The translations under genes were made by a program, and so were the position numbers. A stretch of DNA of 64,000 bases from Caldicellulosiruptor danielii (GTDB taxonomy: Bacteria > Bacillota > Thermoanaerobacteria > Caldicellulosiruptorales > Caldicellulosiruptoraceae). Positions 26,985 to 36,445 of the stretch are shown here, piece after piece (position 1 is the first letter of the stretch; each line of letters begins with the position of its first letter). The stretch is taken from NCBI RefSeq assembly GCF_034343125.1, contig NZ_CP139957.1, forward strand, positions 2,226,001-2,290,000. The letters are read 5' to 3'. Below the pieces are notes generated by a model. The model made no database searches, was not told the origin of the DNA, and worked only from the letters and a program-made list of their open reading frames with translations.

Positions 26985-28115
26985 TTATTTTGAAAAATAA
27001 GCTGCAACCTCTTTCAAAAGTTCTCTAATTGGCAGATTTTGTGGACATTTTGTTTCACATACGCCACATTCTATGCAGTTTTCAGCTCTCTCTTTTTCCT
27101 TCTTTAAATAGTCATTCTTCATCTCTTCAAACATGTTATACATGCCAGCCTGATTGTAAATGCTAAAATTCCATGGAATATCAACACCCTGTGGACATGG
27201 CATACAGTATTTGCACTCTGTACAGTTAACTCTTCTAAGTTCATTGTACTTTTGTGCAACCTTTTCAACAAGCTCAAGTTCTTCAGTCGTAAGAGAGCCA
27301 ACCTCATATTTGCTTGCATATTCGATATTTTGCTTTACCTGCTCCAATGTGCTCATACCACTTAAAACAACTGAGACTTCTTTCTGATTCCAAAGCCATG
27401 CCAAAGCCCACTCAACAGGGGTTCTTTTGACAGCTGCCTCATCCCAAAGCTGTCTTATCTCTTGAGGTGGCTCTTTTGCAAGTCTTCCACCCAAAAGCGG
27501 CTCCATGATGACAACTGCTAAACCTTTTGACGCAGCATACTTTAAACCTTCTTCTCCTGCTTGATAATTTCTGTTCAGAATATTATACTGAATCTGGCAG
27601 AATGTCCAGTTGTAGCTATCTACTATTTCTTTGAATGTAGCTAAATCATCATGGAATGAAAATCCTATATACTTTATTTTGCCTTCATAAAGAACTTTTT
27701 CTACCCATTTGAAAATGTCCATCTCTTTTAGCTTTTTCCAGTGGTTTTTGTTAAGAGCATGCAAAAGATAAAAGTCAATATAGCTTGTATCAAGTCTTTT
27801 TAGTTGCTCATCTAAAATTCTCTCAGCATCATCAAGATTATTTACCTGCCAAACAGGAAGTTTTGTAGCAATCCTGACCCTTTCTCTGTATCCCCCTTTC
27901 AAAGCTTTGCCAACAACAACCTCACTGTTTCCGCCGTGGTATACATACGCCGTGTCAATGTAATTGATTCCATTGTCGATTGCAAAATGTAGCATCTCAA
28001 TAGCTTTGTCCTCATCAATTTTAGAATAATCACTATCAAGTATGGGAAATCTCATTGCGCCAAAACCAAGTGCTGAGACCATAAAGTCGGTTTTGCCAAA
28101 GGGTCTGTATTTCAT
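26985..28115 (-). CDS. Aldo/keto reductase with C-terminal 4Fe-4S domain
   Basis: A 376-residue NAD(P)H-dependent aldehyde/ketone reductase. The (beta/alpha)8 barrel begins MKYRPFGKTDFMVSALGFGA, with the catalytic Asp and Tyr in NYIDTAYVYHG. Near the C terminus come CTECKYCMPCPQGVDIP (about residue 295) and CIECGVCETKCPQNLPI (about 350), a ferredoxin-type extension found in a subgroup common in anaerobes. It appears monocistronic. The physiological substrate is unknown. Confidence 0.9.
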   Translation of the reverse strand: MKYRPFGKTDFMVSALGFGAMRFPILDSDYSKIDEDKAIEMLHFAIDNGINYIDTAYVYHGGNSEVVVGKALKGGYRERVRIATKLPVWQVNNLDDAERILDEQLKRLDTSYIDFYLLHALNKNHWKKLKEMDIFKWVEKVLYEGKIKYIGFSFHDDLATFKEIVDSYNWTFCQIQYNILNRNYQAGEEGLKYAASKGLAVVIMEPLLGGRLAKEPPQEIRQLWDEAAVKRTPVEWALAWLWNQKEVSVVLSGMSTLEQVKQNIEYASKYEVGSLTTEELELVEKVAQKYNELRRVNCTECKYCMPCPQGVDIPWNFSIYNQAGMYNMFEEMKNDYLKKEKERAENCIECGVCETKCPQNLPIRELLKEVAAYFSK

Positions 28116-28195
28116 TTAAAAACCCCTCCAGTGTATGGTTTATTTAAAAATGTGTACGTTTATATTTTACCTTATTTTAAAAAGATTATAAACAC

Positions 28196-28227
28196 AAAAA
28201 AGCTGCAGAAAATTCTCTGCAGCTTTT
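28196..28227 (-). terminator. Terminator of the leu operon
   Basis: The stem of AAAAGCTGCAGA and TCTGCAGCTTTT overlaps the leuB stop codon and is followed on the minus strand by a T-run. Confidence 0.85.
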
Positions 28228-29293
28228 AGATATTTTCACAAATAATTTTTCCCATTTGCTTTGTTCCAACAAGTTTGCAATTTTCTGTGTAGATATCTCT
28301 TGTTCTATACCCTTCTTTGAGAGCAATCTTCACAGCATTTTCTATTGCCTTTGCAGCATCTTCCATATTAAAACTATATCTTAGCATCATCGCAGCAGAC
28401 AAAATTGTTGCAATAGGATTTGCCAAATCCTGCCCTGCAATGTCTGGTGCTGTGCCGTGAATTGGCTCGTAAAGTCCTATCTTGCCTTCGCCTAAGGAAG
28501 CTGAGGCAAGCATCCCGATCGAGCCTACAATCATTGATGCTTCATCTGATAAAATATCCCCAAACATGTTAGAAGTAAGTATTACATCAAATTGTGATGG
28601 GTCTTTTACAAGCTGCATAGAAGCATTGTCAACATACATGTGAGAAAGTTCCACATCCGGATAATTTTTTGCAACCTCCTCAACAGTTTCTCTCCAGAGC
28701 CTTGAAGACTCTAATATGTTTGCCTTGTCAACAGAAGTTACTTTTTTCTTTCTCTTTCTGGCAGCTTCGAACGCAACCTTTGCAATTCTTCTAACTTCAC
28801 TTTTTGAATACACCTCTGTGTCATAAGCCGCTTCATCGCCATCTTTTACTTCCCTTCCTTTTGGACCAAAGTACATGCCACCAATTAGCTCCCTGACAAC
28901 CAGAATATCGATGCCCCTGTCTACAATCTCCTTTTTGAGTGGTGATGAGTCTTTTAGCTCATCATACAGCACAGCAGGACGCAGGTTTGCATAAACTTTT
29001 AGTCCTCCTCTGAGCTTCAAAAGAGCTTGTTCAGGTCTCAAATTTCCAGGAAGACCATCCCACTTTGGTCCTCCAACAGCACCCAATAGTGTTGCCTCAC
29101 ATTTTTTAACAAGTTCTAAATCCTCATCTCTAATTGGAACACCATACTTATCAATTGCACATCCGCCAGCGTCAATAAAAATATACTCAAATCTAACTCC
29201 AAACTTTGAAGAGACCTTATCAAGAACAAGAAGTGCTTGCTCTATTACCTCAGGACCAATTCCATCGCCGGGAATTACTGCTATTCTATGCAT
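28226..29293 (-). CDS. leuB: 3-isopropylmalate dehydrogenase
   Basis: A 355-residue NAD-dependent oxidative decarboxylase, the third step of leucine synthesis. It starts [20 protein letters not shown] and carries the metal/substrate signature in [20 protein letters not shown] near residue 245; [16 protein letters not shown] is also present. It overlaps leuD by 8 bases, and the operon order is leuC-leuD-leuB. No leuA is seen in the window. Confidence 0.96.
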   Translation of the reverse strand: MHRIAVIPGDGIGPEVIEQALLVLDKVSSKFGVRFEYIFIDAGGCAIDKYGVPIRDEDLELVKKCEATLLGAVGGPKWDGLPGNLRPEQALLKLRGGLKVYANLRPAVLYDELKDSSPLKKEIVDRGIDILVVRELIGGMYFGPKGREVKDGDEAAYDTEVYSKSEVRRIAKVAFEAARKRKKKVTSVDKANILESSRLWRETVEEVAKNYPDVELSHMYVDNASMQLVKDPSQFDVILTSNMFGDILSDEASMIVGSIGMLASASLGEGKIGLYEPIHGTAPDIAGQDLANPIATILSAAMMLRYSFNMEDAAKAIENAVKIALKEGYRTRDIYTENCKLVGTKQMGKIICENI

Positions 29294-29786
29294 CTTTCTT
29301 CAGCTCTCCTTTTACAAATTCTATAAGCCCGCCCGCTTTCATGATATTTTGCATAAACTCAGGGAATGGTTTTGCCTTAAACTCTTTGTTTTTTGTAAGA
29401 TTTCTTATACTACCTGTTGCAAGGTCAACCTCAACCTCATCACCAGTTTCTATTCCATCTACTGCCTCTTCACATTCAACAATTGGAAGACCAATATTTA
29501 CGGCATTTCTGTAAAATATCCTTGCAAACGACTTTGCCACAACACATGAAACTCCACACGCTTTTATTGCAATTGGCGCATGCTCTCTTGATGAACCACA
29601 GCCAAAGTTTCTGCCTGCAACCAAAATGTCACCCTTTTGAACTTTATTTACAAACTCCTTGTCCAAATCTTCTAAGCAGCGTTTTGCAAGCTCATTTGGG
29701 TCAGATGTATTTAAATATCTTGCAGGAATAATAACGTCTGTATCGATATTATCATAATACTTGTGAGCTTTTCCTTTAAAAATCAT
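29286..29786 (-). CDS. leuD: 3-isopropylmalate dehydratase, small subunit
   Basis: A 166-residue swivelling-domain subunit of isopropylmalate isomerase. The family motif [18 protein letters not shown] is near residue 60 and [15 protein letters not shown] near 12. It begins immediately after the leuC stop codon, so the subunits are coupled in translation. The short length fits the LeuD/homoaconitase-small group of anaerobes. Confidence 0.95.
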   Translation of the reverse strand: MIFKGKAHKYYDNIDTDVIIPARYLNTSDPNELAKRCLEDLDKEFVNKVQKGDILVAGRNFGCGSSREHAPIAIKACGVSCVVAKSFARIFYRNAVNIGLPIVECEEAVDGIETGDEVEVDLATGSIRNLTKNKEFKAKPFPEFMQNIMKAGGLIEFVKGELKKDA

Positions 29787-31076
29787 CTATTCTTCATCTC
29801 CCTTCATGCCAAGCTCTTCAGGTGATCCGATATATCCTAAAACAGCTGATGCTGCTGCAATGGCAGGCGATGACAGATAAACCTCACTATTTGGGTGACC
29901 CATTCTGCCAACAAAGTTTCTATTTGTTGTGGCAAGAGCTTTCTCACCATCTGCTAAAATTCCCATGTGTCCCCCAAGACAAGGCCCACATGTTGGAGTT
30001 GAAACAACACACCCTGCATCAATGAAGATTTCAATAAGCCCCTCTTTTAAAGCCTGTTTGTAGATATTCTGTGTCGCAGGGAATATGATGCACCTAAGAC
30101 CTTTTTTGACCTTTCTTCCTTTTAAAATCTTTGCTGCAATTCTCAAATCTTCAATTCTACCATTTGTACATGAGCCAATCACAACTTGGTCTATATAAAT
30201 CTTTTCTGTTATCTCATCTATGGTCTTTGTATTCTCAGGAAGATGTGGGAATGCAACTGTTGGTCTAATTTTGGTAATGTCAATCTCGTAAACCTCTGAA
30301 TACTCTGCATCTTCATCTGCTTTGAAGATTTTGTAAGGTTTTGTTGAATGCTGCTTTACATACTCAATTGTTTTCTCATCAACCTCAAATATACCATTTT
30401 TTGCTCCTGCCTCAATTGCCATGTTAGCAATTGTAAACCTGTCATCCATAGACAAAGATTTTAATCCCTCACCTGTATACTCCATTGATTTATAAAGAGC
30501 ACCATCGACACCTATCATACCAATAATGTGAAGAATAATATCTTTGCCTGACGTCCAGCCAGTTTTCTTACCGTAGAGCACAAACTTGATAGCTTCTGGA
30601 ACTTTGAACCAACACTTTCCTGTTGCCATTGCACATGCCATGTCAGTAGAACCAATTCCTGTTGAAAAGCTCCCCAGGGCACCGTATGTGCATGTGTGAG
30701 AGTCTGCCCCTATTACCAAATCACCCGGCACAACCAAGCCTTTTTCAGGCAAAAGTGCATGTTCAATACCCATCTCACCAACTTCAAAATAATTTGTAAT
30801 CTCATACTTTTTAGCAAACTCGCGAACCATCTTGCACTGCTGAGCAGACTTTATATCCTTATTAGGTGTGAAATGATCTGGAACTATTGCGATTTTGTCC
30901 TTGTCAAAAACCTTATCAACACCTATTTTTTCAAATTCTTTTATTGCCACAGGTGTTGTGACATCATTTCCTAAAACTAAGTCAACATTTGCAAATATCA
31001 AATCGCCTGGCTCAACATATTCTTTGCCTGCGTGGTATGCCAAAATCTTTTGGGACATTGTCATTGGCTTTGACAT
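29787..31076 (-). CDS. leuC: 3-isopropylmalate dehydratase, large subunit
   Basis: A 429-residue aconitase-family subunit that carries the 4Fe-4S cluster. The cluster cysteines are seen in [10 protein letters not shown] (about residue 300) and [10 protein letters not shown] (about 360); [11 protein letters not shown] is the substrate-side motif. It isomerises 2-isopropylmalate. The length fits the shorter LeuC group found in archaea and clostridia. A leader of about 90 bases separates it from the upstream receiver-domain gene; no T-box is evident. Confidence 0.95.
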   Translation of the reverse strand: MSKPMTMSQKILAYHAGKEYVEPGDLIFANVDLVLGNDVTTPVAIKEFEKIGVDKVFDKDKIAIVPDHFTPNKDIKSAQQCKMVREFAKKYEITNYFEVGEMGIEHALLPEKGLVVPGDLVIGADSHTCTYGALGSFSTGIGSTDMACAMATGKCWFKVPEAIKFVLYGKKTGWTSGKDIILHIIGMIGVDGALYKSMEYTGEGLKSLSMDDRFTIANMAIEAGAKNGIFEVDEKTIEYVKQHSTKPYKIFKADEDAEYSEVYEIDITKIRPTVAFPHLPENTKTIDEITEKIYIDQVVIGSCTNGRIEDLRIAAKILKGRKVKKGLRCIIFPATQNIYKQALKEGLIEIFIDAGCVVSTPTCGPCLGGHMGILADGEKALATTNRNFVGRMGHPNSEVYLSSPAIAAASAVLGYIGSPEELGMKGDEE

Positions 31077-31165
31077 ATCTAATTATCACCTCTGCATTTT
31101 GTTTTTCTATAATTATAAACATCGCTAAAATCATTTTCATCATAAAAATTTGTTTTCTTTGCTTA

Positions 31166-32206
31166 TTAATTAATGTTTTTTTCAACATAGTCAAAAGCAC
31201 ATTCGACTTGTATATCAATATTTTTCCCCTTTTGCATGTCAATTTTCAGAGTTCCTTTTAACACAGTTGCAAAAGGAGTGAGTGAAAGTAAATATAAAAG
31301 TAGTTTTTCTTCTATTTTTGTCGGTATCGAAATTATAGTAACTAATTTATTATCAACACAATCAATACTCATAGTGGCAAAAGCATCCAGATCAAATTGA
31401 ATTATAATCATCATAATCTCAATTAATGTAAACAGTAATACACTGTAATATCCTTCAAAAGTATATTCTTTAGCTCCATCTTTTACTTCTATTTTAATAC
31501 TGCTACTTCCCTCAAATCTTTCTTCAATAGTTTTACTTAAATCTCTCACTAATCTATCCACGTTAAATTTTATCGGATAGATTGGCAGCATCGAAATGAA
31601 ATTTGAAATGGTTCTTTTCATATTTTCAAGTAAAAAGACAACAATATCTTTCTTTCTATCCGCCTTTAAAAGCTGAATAATATATGAATCCTGATAAGAA
31701 ACAATTTCCCTTAAAATGTCAAAGTTTTGCCTTAACCCCTTAAACTTTTTCTCGGTGGCTTTTAAAACATTGACATACATCTCATTTCTTTTTTCAAGAG
31801 TTTTTGTTAACCGTTCTTTCTCTTCTTGGATTATGTAGTATTCTAATGCTTGATTTATCACTACTTTGAGTTCTTCTTCTACATTCCATGGCTTTGTGAT
31901 AAATCTAAAGATTCCTCCTTGATTGATGGCAGCCAAAACTTGAGGAAGCTGCGTAAATCCTGATAATACAACTCTAACTATTTTAGGATATTTTTGTTTT
32001 ACAATTTTGAGTAGTGTAAGACCATCCATTTCTGGCATTTTCATGTCAGCAACTATAACTTGAACATTTTCCTTTTCTAATATCTTCAATGCTTCTTCAC
32101 CGCTTTTTGCAAAAAGGCACCTATATTCCTCATCAATCAACGCCCTTTTTAAAGCACTCAATATGTTTTCTTCATCATCAACAAATAATACTGTGTACTT
32201 CTTCAT
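31166..32206 (-). CDS. Response regulator with C-terminal kinase-remnant-like domain
   Basis: About 346 residues. The N-terminal receiver domain is complete: YTVLFVDDEENILSALKRAL, phospho-Asp in VIVADMKMPEMDG (about residue 54), Thr/Ser-type LSGF and Lys in FITKPWN. A coiled-coil-like stretch (about 130-165) follows, then a domain of about 180 residues that I do not recognise with confidence; its layout resembles the dimerisation and ATPase parts of a histidine kinase without the usual N, G1 and G2 boxes. ATG 32206 is preferred (after AGGAG) over a TTG at 32215. It is 24 bases downstream of the REC-HDOD gene. Confidence 0.75.
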   Translation of the reverse strand: MKKYTVLFVDDEENILSALKRALIDEEYRCLFAKSGEEALKILEKENVQVIVADMKMPEMDGLTLLKIVKQKYPKIVRVVLSGFTQLPQVLAAINQGGIFRFITKPWNVEEELKVVINQALEYYIIQEEKERLTKTLEKRNEMYVNVLKATEKKFKGLRQNFDILREIVSYQDSYIIQLLKADRKKDIVVFLLENMKRTISNFISMLPIYPIKFNVDRLVRDLSKTIEERFEGSSSIKIEVKDGAKEYTFEGYYSVLLFTLIEIMMIIIQFDLDAFATMSIDCVDNKLVTIISIPTKIEEKLLLYLLSLTPFATVLKGTLKIDMQKGKNIDIQVECAFDYVEKNIN

Positions 32207-32230
32207 TTTTCTCAAGCTCCTATCCTCAAA

Positions 32231-33415
32231 TTATTCTTTTTTATAGTTATTATTTAAAAACCATGCTTTAATTTCCTGACAAATATACTCATCAAGATTT
32301 AAATATTTGATAGAGTAAAGAGGATACTCTTGCAAACTATGAATTCCTAAAATATCCCATGCGCAATAACATGCAATATTAACAGCACAAACCAACTCTT
32401 TGTGAATAATCCTCTCATCATAGGGCTGGTGGTGAAAAAGAGCAGCTTCTACTACAGGATAAGGTATATCCCACCAATTTAATAATACTGCTCCTAACTC
32501 TGGATGGGAAATGCCAAACAATTCAAGTTCAAATTTTTGATGGTCAATTGGTCCCTTTTCTTCTTTTATGACAGAAAGATACTCTATGTATTTTTTAGGA
32601 TATGTTTTAAGCAAAATCAATTGTCCAATTCCATGAAGTAAACCCGCAGAGGCGTAAGAGTCATGTACTCTTTTTTTCATAATATTGTCATACAGGTAAT
32701 AAAATACATTATTTGCAATATTAGCATGTTGCCATAACAATGATTTGCTACTTCCATCTTGCAAACACTCGAAAATAGTTGTATTCAAAATTATATTCCT
32801 AACATTTACTAATCCCAAATAGACTACAGCTTGTTTTACAGAGGCAGTTTTTAAATTGTAAAAAGCTGAATTGGCAACCTGTAATATTTTGGAGGAGATT
32901 GCAGGGTCTTCTTCAATAGCACTTATAATATTATCTATACCTAATTCATCTTCTATCGCCTTTGTAATTTTGAGATATAAGTTCTTCAATGTAGGAATAT
33001 AATCAATGTTGTTTACTATTTCTAAACACTTTTTAGCTTTCATTAAATCTTCTAACTCAAATATATTTTTAATTATTTGTTTAAGTCTTTCATTATCCCA
33101 TGGTTTTAGAATATAAAGCTTTGCTATGTTTGTTTGAAGAGCCCTAAAAACGAGATTTTCGTCAGCATATCCACTTAAAATTATACGAATAGTACCAGGA
33201 TATTTTTGTTTAACTGTTTTTAGCAGTTCAAACCCGGAAATGTTTGGCATCCTCATGTCAGCTATTATTAAATTTATGTAATTTTCTTCCATAATTTTTA
33301 ATGCTTCTTCAGCACTTTGGGCAAAATATAATTCATAGTCTTCATCTAAAAACGCTCTATTAAGAGCTTTTAAAATACTTACCTCATCATCAACAAATAG
33401 GATTGATTTTGACAT
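32231..33415 (-). CDS. Response regulator with HDOD output domain
   Basis: A 394-residue protein with a receiver domain at 1-120 (phospho-Asp in LIIADMRMPNISG, Lys in YILKPWD) followed by an HDOD domain from about residue 140: AIEEDPAISSKILQVANSAF, then LGLVNVRNIILNT and HHQPYDERI. HDOD proteins are HD-like domains that lack the catalytic HD pair and act in signalling, often near cyclic-di-GMP or chemotaxis genes. The neighbours are a kinase, another receiver protein and CheW. Confidence 0.88.
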   Translation of the reverse strand: MSKSILFVDDEVSILKALNRAFLDEDYELYFAQSAEEALKIMEENYINLIIADMRMPNISGFELLKTVKQKYPGTIRIILSGYADENLVFRALQTNIAKLYILKPWDNERLKQIIKNIFELEDLMKAKKCLEIVNNIDYIPTLKNLYLKITKAIEDELGIDNIISAIEEDPAISSKILQVANSAFYNLKTASVKQAVVYLGLVNVRNIILNTTIFECLQDGSSKSLLWQHANIANNVFYYLYDNIMKKRVHDSYASAGLLHGIGQLILLKTYPKKYIEYLSVIKEEKGPIDHQKFELELFGISHPELGAVLLNWWDIPYPVVEAALFHHQPYDERIIHKELVCAVNIACYCAWDILGIHSLQEYPLYSIKYLNLDEYICQEIKAWFLNNNYKKE

Positions 33416-33433
33416 CGTTTATCCCACCACTTT

Positions 33434-34752
33434 TCAAAGTTGATTTTCCAATAATTTTGACCTTATAGGAAGTTTAAACACAAAAGTAGCACCACTCCCC
33501 TCTTCACTTTCAGCCCAGATATCTCCCCCATGTTTGTTAACAATAATGTCATATGAGATGCTAAGCCCAAGCCCTGTCCCTTTTCCAACATCCTTTGTGG
33601 TAAAGAAGGGTTCAAAATCTTCTTCAAGTATATCCTTTTTATACCAGGTCCATCGTCTTTTATAGAACAATATACAAAGTCTGAATCCTCCCATGTTTTT
33701 ATCCAGATATGACCTTTTTGTGTTCTATTTGGCTGTGATTTTATAGCCTGAGCAGCATTGATTAAAATATTTAGTATCACTTGACCTATTTCACCGCGGT
33801 TACAGTAAATTTGTCTTATTTCCCCATATTCTTTTATAACCTCAATATCATATTTTAGTTCGTTTCTTGCAATTAAAAGAGTTTCCTCTATAATATCATT
33901 TAAATCTTCATAGCTTGCCTGACCATCCAAACCACTTCGTGCAAACCTCTTTAAAGTCTGAACAATGTGTGCAACTCTCCTCAGTCCGTCCATTGTCTCA
34001 CTTAAAAGCTGGTCTATATCTTCCATGATAAAATCAAATTTAAGTTGCCTTTTAAATTCACCAATCTTCTTGCAATTCTCAATAATACCTTCCATATCTA
34101 TTTGATTACCATTACAGATATTTTTACTAACTTTATCGTACTCCTCTATTAACTTTTTGAATTTTTCAATGTATTTTCCTAATGTTTCAATATTAGTTAT
34201 TACAAATCCTAATGGATTGTTAATTTCATGAGCGATACCTGCGGCTAATTGACCAATTGCAGACATTTTTTCGTTTTGGATTAAAACATCTTGAGTTTCT
34301 TTTAGCTTTTTTGTCAGTTCTATTAATTCCTTATTTTTCTCTTGTAAATCGTTTAAAGCAGATTTGTAGAGATACTGATAGTTTCTGAGTCTGACAGCAG
34401 CTCTTAGTCGATAGGTTAGCTCTACCTGATTAATTGGCTTTCTTATAAAATCATTTGCACCCAAGGAAAAGCTTTCTTTTATAACTTCATCATCGTCAAG
34501 CGATGTCATAACAATCACATAAATATCTCCATACTCTTTTGTCCTTCTTACAAATTTTAAAACATCAAATCCACTTATACCTGGAAGAACAATATCTAAA
34601 AATACTATATCAATATCATTTTTATCAATTAATTCAATTGCCTTCTCACCGGTATCAACTGTCCAAATTTCCCAGTTCATTTCCATTGAATTTATGATCT
34701 CGTTAATTTGTCTGCAAATAAGTGGGGAATCATCAACAATCAATATTCTCAT
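33434..34752 (-). pseudogene. REC-histidine kinase hybrid, single frameshift in the ATPase domain
   Basis: The N-terminal receiver domain (MRILIVDDSPLICRQINEII, phospho-Asp in VFLDIVLPGISG) is followed by a coiled coil, an H box GIAHEINNPLG (His about residue 180) and an N box LINAAQAIK. At KDDGPGIK the frame shifts (A5 at 33636-33640 where six A are needed) and resumes as [20 protein letters not shown] and [20 protein letters not shown]. The intact protein would have about 438 residues. The kinase probably phosphorylates the two receiver proteins downstream. Either the gene is inactivated or the base is missing only in the assembly. Confidence 0.8.
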
Positions 34753-34781
34753 GATATAAAATTCACCACCTATCAATCTAT

Positions 34782-34816
34782 AAAAAAATTAGAGTAAGGA
34801 TATTATTCCTTACTCT
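34782..34816 (-). terminator. Terminator of the secA-prfB-cheW transcript
   Basis: AGAGTAAGGA pairs with TCCTTACTCT around TATTAT; the minus strand continues AATTTTTTTA. It lies between cheW and the hybrid kinase gene. Confidence 0.85.
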
Positions 34817-34841
34817 ATATATACCCAATTTAATCATCGAT

Positions 34842-35288
34842 TTAATTGTTAATATATTTTCCAATCTCTTCTTCCTCATCCATTGTAAGTACATTTTTCA
34901 GGTCAAGTATGATAATCATGTCATCGCCAACTCTCGCAATTGAGTCAATAAACTTGCGTTTGATACCTTTTATGCTCTCGTTTGCTTTCTCAATCTTGTC
35001 ATCTTCAATTTTGAGTATCTCAGAAACATCGTCCACCAAAAACCCGAGCTGGAATTTAGAAAGCTCAACAATAATAATCTTCTGCATCTCTGCTTTTGAG
35101 TCAATCTCAAGCCGCTTTGCAAGGTTGTAAACAGGAACAGATGTGCCTCTTACATCAATGATGCCTTCTACATATTGTGGTGCACTTGGAAGTTTTACAA
35201 TCTTTGTAGGCTTTATAATCTCAACAATCTCAAGTATGTCAACCCCAAAGCTGTAGCTACCTACATTGAAAATAACATATTGCTTCAT
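34842..35288 (-). CDS. CheW-type chemotaxis coupling protein
   Basis: A 148-residue CheW-like domain protein. Typical text: YVIFNVGSYSFGVDILEIVE, EGIIDVRGTSVPVYNLAKRL and FLVDDVSEILKI. CheW links receptors to CheA. Its ATG overlaps the prfB TGA by 4 bases, so it is coupled to release factor 2, an unusual partner. No cheA or receptor gene is in the window, although receiver proteins follow downstream and a CheX-like gene occurs at 63310. Confidence 0.93.
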   Translation of the reverse strand: MKQYVIFNVGSYSFGVDILEIVEIIKPTKIVKLPSAPQYVEGIIDVRGTSVPVYNLAKRLEIDSKAEMQKIIIVELSKFQLGFLVDDVSEILKIEDDKIEKANESIKGIKRKFIDSIARVGDDMIIILDLKNVLTMDEEEEIGKYINN

Positions 35289-36404
35289 GCCACTTCCTCC
35301 TCATTTCTAAACTTCTTCAAGTACGCATTGATAAAGACATCTATCTCACCGTCCATTACTGCCTCAACATTGCCAACCTCTGCATCTGTCCTGTGGTCCT
35401 TGACCAGGGTGTAGGGACAAAATACATACGACCTGATCTGGTTACCCCAGCCAATCTCTGTTTGTTCGCCCTTGAGCTTTTGAAGCTTCTCCCTTCGCTC
35501 TTTCTCTTTGAGCTCCAAAAGTTTTGCTTTTAAAATCCTGAGAGCAATCTCCCTGTTTTTGTGCTGTGAGCGCTCATTCTGGCAAGTGACCACAATCCCC
35601 GTTGGAATGTGTTTTATTCTCACAGCCGACTCTGTTTTATTTACATGCTGGCCACCTGCACCCGAGGCTCTGAATGTGTCAATCTCCAAATCCTCTTCTT
35701 TTATCTCAATGTCTGCATCGTCTTCTACCTCAGGCAGAACCTCAACCGCTGCAAAGGATGTATGACGCCTGCCTGCTGCATCAAAAGGCGAAATCCTCAC
35801 AAGTCTGTGAACTCCTTTTTCAGCTTTCAAATAACCATAGGCATTCTCACCAACTATGCGAATGGTGACATTTTTTATACCTGCTTCTTCACCAGGTAGA
35901 ATGTCCAAAGTTTCAACTTTGTAACCTTTTTTTGCTGCCCAGCGTGTGTACATTCTAAGTAGCATCTCTGCCCAGTCCTGAGCTTCTGTGCCACCTGCAC
36001 CTGCATGAATTGAGAGTATTGCATTATTTTTGTCATATGGACCATTTAAAAGGACCTCTATCTTGAAATCCTCTATTTTCCTCTCAAGATCCAAAAGCTC
36101 TTTTTCAAGCTCTTCTGTCATCTCATGGTTTCCTTCATCCAAGCTCAGCTCTGTCAGTACTTTTAAATCTTCCCACTGTGAATATAGTTTTTGGAACCTC
36201 TCTATTTTGTCTTTTAGCCTTTTTATTTTCTGCAAAACTTTTTGAGAGTTCTCTAAATCCTGCCAAAAATCAGGACTTGAAGTTTCATTTTCCAACGATT
36301 TTAGTTCACTTTCCAGTCTATCGATGTCAAAGAGAAACCCTCATTTCCTTGAGGTCTTCTTCTGCTTTTTCAAGCCTCTGCAAAATTTCTTCAAGCATAA
36401 GCAT
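35285..36404 (-). CDS. prfB: Peptide chain release factor 2, with programmed +1 frameshift
   Basis: RF2 ends translation at UGA and UAA. Translation starts at ATG 36404 after AGGGGAG, runs 25 codons (MLMLEEILQRL...MRVSL) to an in-frame CTT TGA C at 36332-36326, and then must slip +1 to read CTT GAC ATC. An SD-like AGGG lies just before the shift, as in the classic autoregulated prfB site. The rest shows the peptide anticodon region ISPFDAAGRRHTSF and the catalytic GGQ in ASGAGGQHVNKTESAVRI. This frameshift is genuine regulation, unlike the A-run breaks elsewhere. Confidence 0.96.
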
Positions 36405-36445
36405 ATTTTCAGACCACTCCCCTCAATAATGATGATTTTAAAGAA

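Noticed and set aside
31077-31165. Possible T-box or leucine attenuator before leuC
   Set aside because: The gap is only 89 bases with no specifier-type stem, no T-box sequence and no terminator; at most a weak TATAAT is present.
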